Positions 61,821 to 64,000 of a stretch of DNA of 64,000 nt are shown piece after piece. The notes under the pieces are model-generated. The model did no database searches. It worked only from the letters and a program-made list of their open reading frames with translations, and had not been told where the DNA came from. This DNA comes from Phoenix dactylifera. Lineage: Eukaryota > Streptophyta > Magnoliopsida > Arecales > Arecaceae. The position numbers and the translations under genes are program-made. The stretch lies in contig NC_052400.1 in NCBI RefSeq assembly GCF_009389715.1, forward strand, positions 1,116,001 through 1,180,000. The letters run 5' to 3'. Each line of letters starts with the position of its first letter. The first letter of the stretch is position 1.

Positions 61821-62238
61821 TTTTTTCTTCTCTTCTCCCGAAACCTCCCCTCTTCTTCATTCTCGAAGCTTCCCCGCCTCTTCTTCTTCTTCTTCTTCTT
61901 CTTCTTCTTCTTCTTCTTCTTTTTTTCTCCTTCCCTCTTTCTTCTCCCGCAAGGGAAGATCGGGCTCGAGAGGGCCAAGCAGCAGCCGGCGACGCCCCCT
62001 CGGCCGGCTAGCGGCACCCGCAGTGCCTGCGGCACCCACGGTTGCGGCCGTGGCCGCACCTGCGGTCCGCGGCTGCGGCCGTGGCCGGCGTTCCCCGGCC
62101 TCCGGCGCCCGCAGTCGCAGGCCGCGCCTGCGGCCGGCGTTCCCCGGCCTCCGGCGCCCGTAGTCGCAGGCCGCGCCTGCGGCCGACGTTCCTCGGCCTC
62201 CGGCGCCGCAGTGAGTCCACGGTGAGTCCCCTCCCCTT

Positions 62239-62270
<32 letters not shown>

Positions 62271-62781
62271 TCTGTTCACCCAGGAAAGAGACGAGAGTCG
62301 CCCCCTTTGTCCCACCAGAAGGGAGAAAGGGAAGGACTTCGACCCGACTGCAGCCCCCTCCGACGACTGGCGGTGGTTGCGGCCGAAGCCAGACGATACC
62401 TGCGACCGAGAGCCGGCAAGCTAACAACCACAGATACGCCTTTTTCTCCTCTTCTTCTCTTCTTTTATTTCATTATCATAAGGTAGGAAGGATATAGGGT
62501 TAAGGCTTACCTTGCTATGAAGAGAAGCTGCGGCTCCTCTCTCCGGCGGCACTGGTGCGAGCTCCAAACCCTAGCAGCGGAGGAGGGAAAAGGGGTTAGA
62601 GGCTCTCAGATGCGGTTCAATGGGGGATTTTAGAGAGAAAATTTTCAAATTACCGCCGCGATTTCAGCGGCGGTTGTGCGGGTTCATCGGCCATTCAAAT
62701 GGCCGCCGCGGATCTCGCCCCTGTTACGCTCGAGAAGATGCAGCCGAGGATTCCGGCCTCTCCTTCGGCTTGGGCCTCACA
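60479..62781 (-). repeat. 5' LTR of the young element (2,303 bp)
   Basis: Near-perfect copy of 56,687-58,986 with the same internal microsatellites and the 49-bp GC-rich repeat. It differs mainly in homopolymer lengths plus a few substitutions. Confidence 0.92.
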
Positions 62782-62786
62782 CTTCC

Positions 62787-63635
62787 TAGGGTAATACGTG
62801 GCTGTACCCTGTGCAAAGCCCAAATGACGGGTTTGGGGCAGGTAGTTCTTTACAACTTGAGGAGGGCTCATGTGCGCACGGATTAAGAGTTAACAGTGAA
62901 TCCAAAGTACCTTGCAAATAGATCTCATGACCTTATTATAGTTAGTTCAATGGCGACACAGTGGTCCTAGCTTCTTGCATCAATGTAATTGTTATGCGCT
63001 CTTAATTACTTGCATAAAGTTCCAAGCTTTTTCACGATATGATTCATCTAACCATGATTAGTAGGTTCACATGAATTTGTATAATTTAGGTATTAGGCAT
63101 GTCATGTCTCATGAGGCTAAGTCCTACGTACGGGACATATGTGCCACTCATGGAGCTACGGCCCTTTGTTGTCATGCGTGGCTCATCGGAAATGGAAAAT
63201 TTCTTGATAATTTATTGGTGGATTTGTGTAATCCGGATACTTTTGTGTTGGATGTTAAATAGAAAATTTCTTGTTGTGATGGTTATTAAATAGAAAATTT
63301 CTTGGTATTTTTTGTTGGATAAATTTAATTCGGGCATCTTGGGAGGTGGATAAGTTCTACAGGATCATTTAATTCCATTTTTTGCTTGCCCAGCTCGTGT
63401 GCAGCTTCAAAATTTAATTTCTCTTGCTCTTGCATGTGTTACAGCCAGGTATAAACTGAGGCTTGGAAAAGTGTTTAAAGTTTTTGAAGTTGATGAAATA
63501 ACTAAAACGAGGAGTCCTTCATCAACAATATATATTATTGCTTATGCAAACTGATTGGTATTGTTTGCTTATTCAAATAGAACAGTACAAATAATTGCGT
63601 CCAAATTTTCCATCAAGAAGCTTGTATGCAGTTTT
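62787..63635. other. Downstream flank of GLP-B3
   Basis: It continues unit 3 after the LTR insertion and matches unit 1 (from about 22,988) base for base over long stretches, including at sites where unit 2 differs. No gene seen. Confidence 0.7.
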
Positions 63636-64000
63636 CTAGTTGTTGTTGTCCATCCAGAATTGGGCCTGGAGCCAGTCCACAGTCTTTTTGTCCAATTGAA
63701 AGGCCTTGGCAAGAACATAATCAGAGATTGGTGGCTTCGCTCCAAAGACTGCATTGGCTATGGTGATCACGCCAGGGTTCTGGCTGCTTAGAGCGGCAAT
63801 AGCGACAGCATTTGTCTTCCCATAGTTGAATTGGAAATGGATGAGGCCTTGAGGAAATACGAACACATCGCCCTTGTTGAGGACCTTAGTGAAGAGCTGG
63901 TTGTTGGGGTTATTAGAAGTAACGAAGCCGACATGGAGAGTGCCTTCCAACACCGTAAGGATCTCGGTTCCCCTTGGGTGGATGTGAGGAGGGTTGACTC
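63636..64000 (-). CDS. Germin-like protein B3, cut by window end
   Basis: The C-terminal 120 codons or so of exon 2 are present, running off the window edge. The frame includes cupin box 2 (GDVFVFPQG and H156), [11 protein letters not shown] with the B-type alanine at 171, and the C-terminus [11 protein letters not shown]. It is identical to B1 and B2 over the visible part. The N-terminal half, intron and promoter lie beyond 64,000, so integrity cannot be judged. The young LTR element sits about 850 bp beyond its stop codon. Confidence 0.92.
   Translation of the reverse strand, partial: VNPPHIHPRGTEILTVLEGTLHVGFVTSNNPNNQLFTKVLNKGDVFVFPQGLIHFQFNYGKTNAVAIAALSSQNPGVITIANAVFGAKPPISDYVLAKAFQLDKKTVDWLQAQFWMDNNN

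Larger units (their letters stand above)
56687..62781 (-). mobile_element. Young Ty3/gypsy LTR element, broken
   Basis: A complete insertion of 6,095 bp with 5-bp target duplications CTTCC at 56,682-56,686 and 62,782-62,786. The empty site in unit 1 reads GTTGCTTCCTAGGG (about 22,979-22,992). Both LTRs run TG...CA. The element reads on the minus strand: 5' LTR 60,479-62,781, primer-binding site 60,462-60,473, interior 58,987-60,478, purine tract 58,988-58,999, 3' LTR 56,687-58,986. The interior is only about 1.5 kb and holds just integrase-derived parts, so the element is broken and would depend on others. The LTRs differ by only a handful of bases, mostly in homopolymers, implying a very recent insertion (probably well under 0.2 million years at usual plant rates). 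Integrase and terminus features suggest a chromovirus of the Tekay/Del kind. Confidence 0.93.
53314..64000. repeat. Tandem unit 3 (cut by window end)
   Basis: Third copy, starting with the same TTAGAAGAG after a CACTA terminus. It contains leader, (TA)n, GLP-A3 and the first part of GLP-B3. It lacks about 1,085 bp found in unit 2 at 39,663-40,747 (junction at about 56,437) and has gained an LTR retrotransposon at 56,687-62,781. Whether it contains a CACTA copy lies outside the window. Confidence 0.92.

Overview
The window is plant nuclear DNA: AT-rich, with GT-AG introns, CT/GA and TA microsatellites, LTR retrotransposon fossils and a CACTA transposon. The germin-like proteins belong to the monocot GLP8 kind (close to the rice chromosome-8 cluster), so a monocot is likely and a palm is my best guess. 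The palm call is inference.

Layout. Positions 1-18,503 are single-copy and gene-poor. They hold one convincing host gene, a two-exon WW/zinc-ribbon protein resembling CFL1 (7,504-8,990, minus). Around it lie several decayed LTRs, a LINE RNase H scrap and microsatellites. From 18,504 to the window end the sequence is a head-to-tail tandem array: unit 1 18,504-36,471, unit 2 36,472-53,313, unit 3 from 53,314 and cut by the window. Each full unit carries two minus-strand germin-like genes (A and B, themselves an older duplication of about 2.2 kb), a fossil LTR, and a CACTA (En/Spm) transposon that ends exactly at the unit border.

The CACTA copies keep an apparently intact seven-exon second gene (Transposase_24-like, 417 aa), subterminal palindromes and the 3' terminus. 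Their TNP2 transposase gene is dead through shared stops and frameshifts. Between the two genes sits a short exon that reads like autophagy protein ATG8, suggesting host gene capture. Unit 2 lost about 1.2 kb of TNP2. Unit 3 lost about 1.1 kb upstream of GLP-A3 and gained a very young Ty3/gypsy-type insertion with 2.3-kb LTRs (56,687-62,781, 5-bp target duplication).

Five germin-like genes are complete in the window and a sixth is cut by the edge. The proteins are nearly identical secreted cupins with all four metal ligands. GLP-A3 has lost its splice acceptor (AG to GG) and is probably damaged. The leading idea is that aberrant transposition at the CACTA 3' end made the first tandem copy of a defence-type germin cluster, and that unequal crossing-over extended it. 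Because the units are nearly identical, long-read support for the assembly matters.
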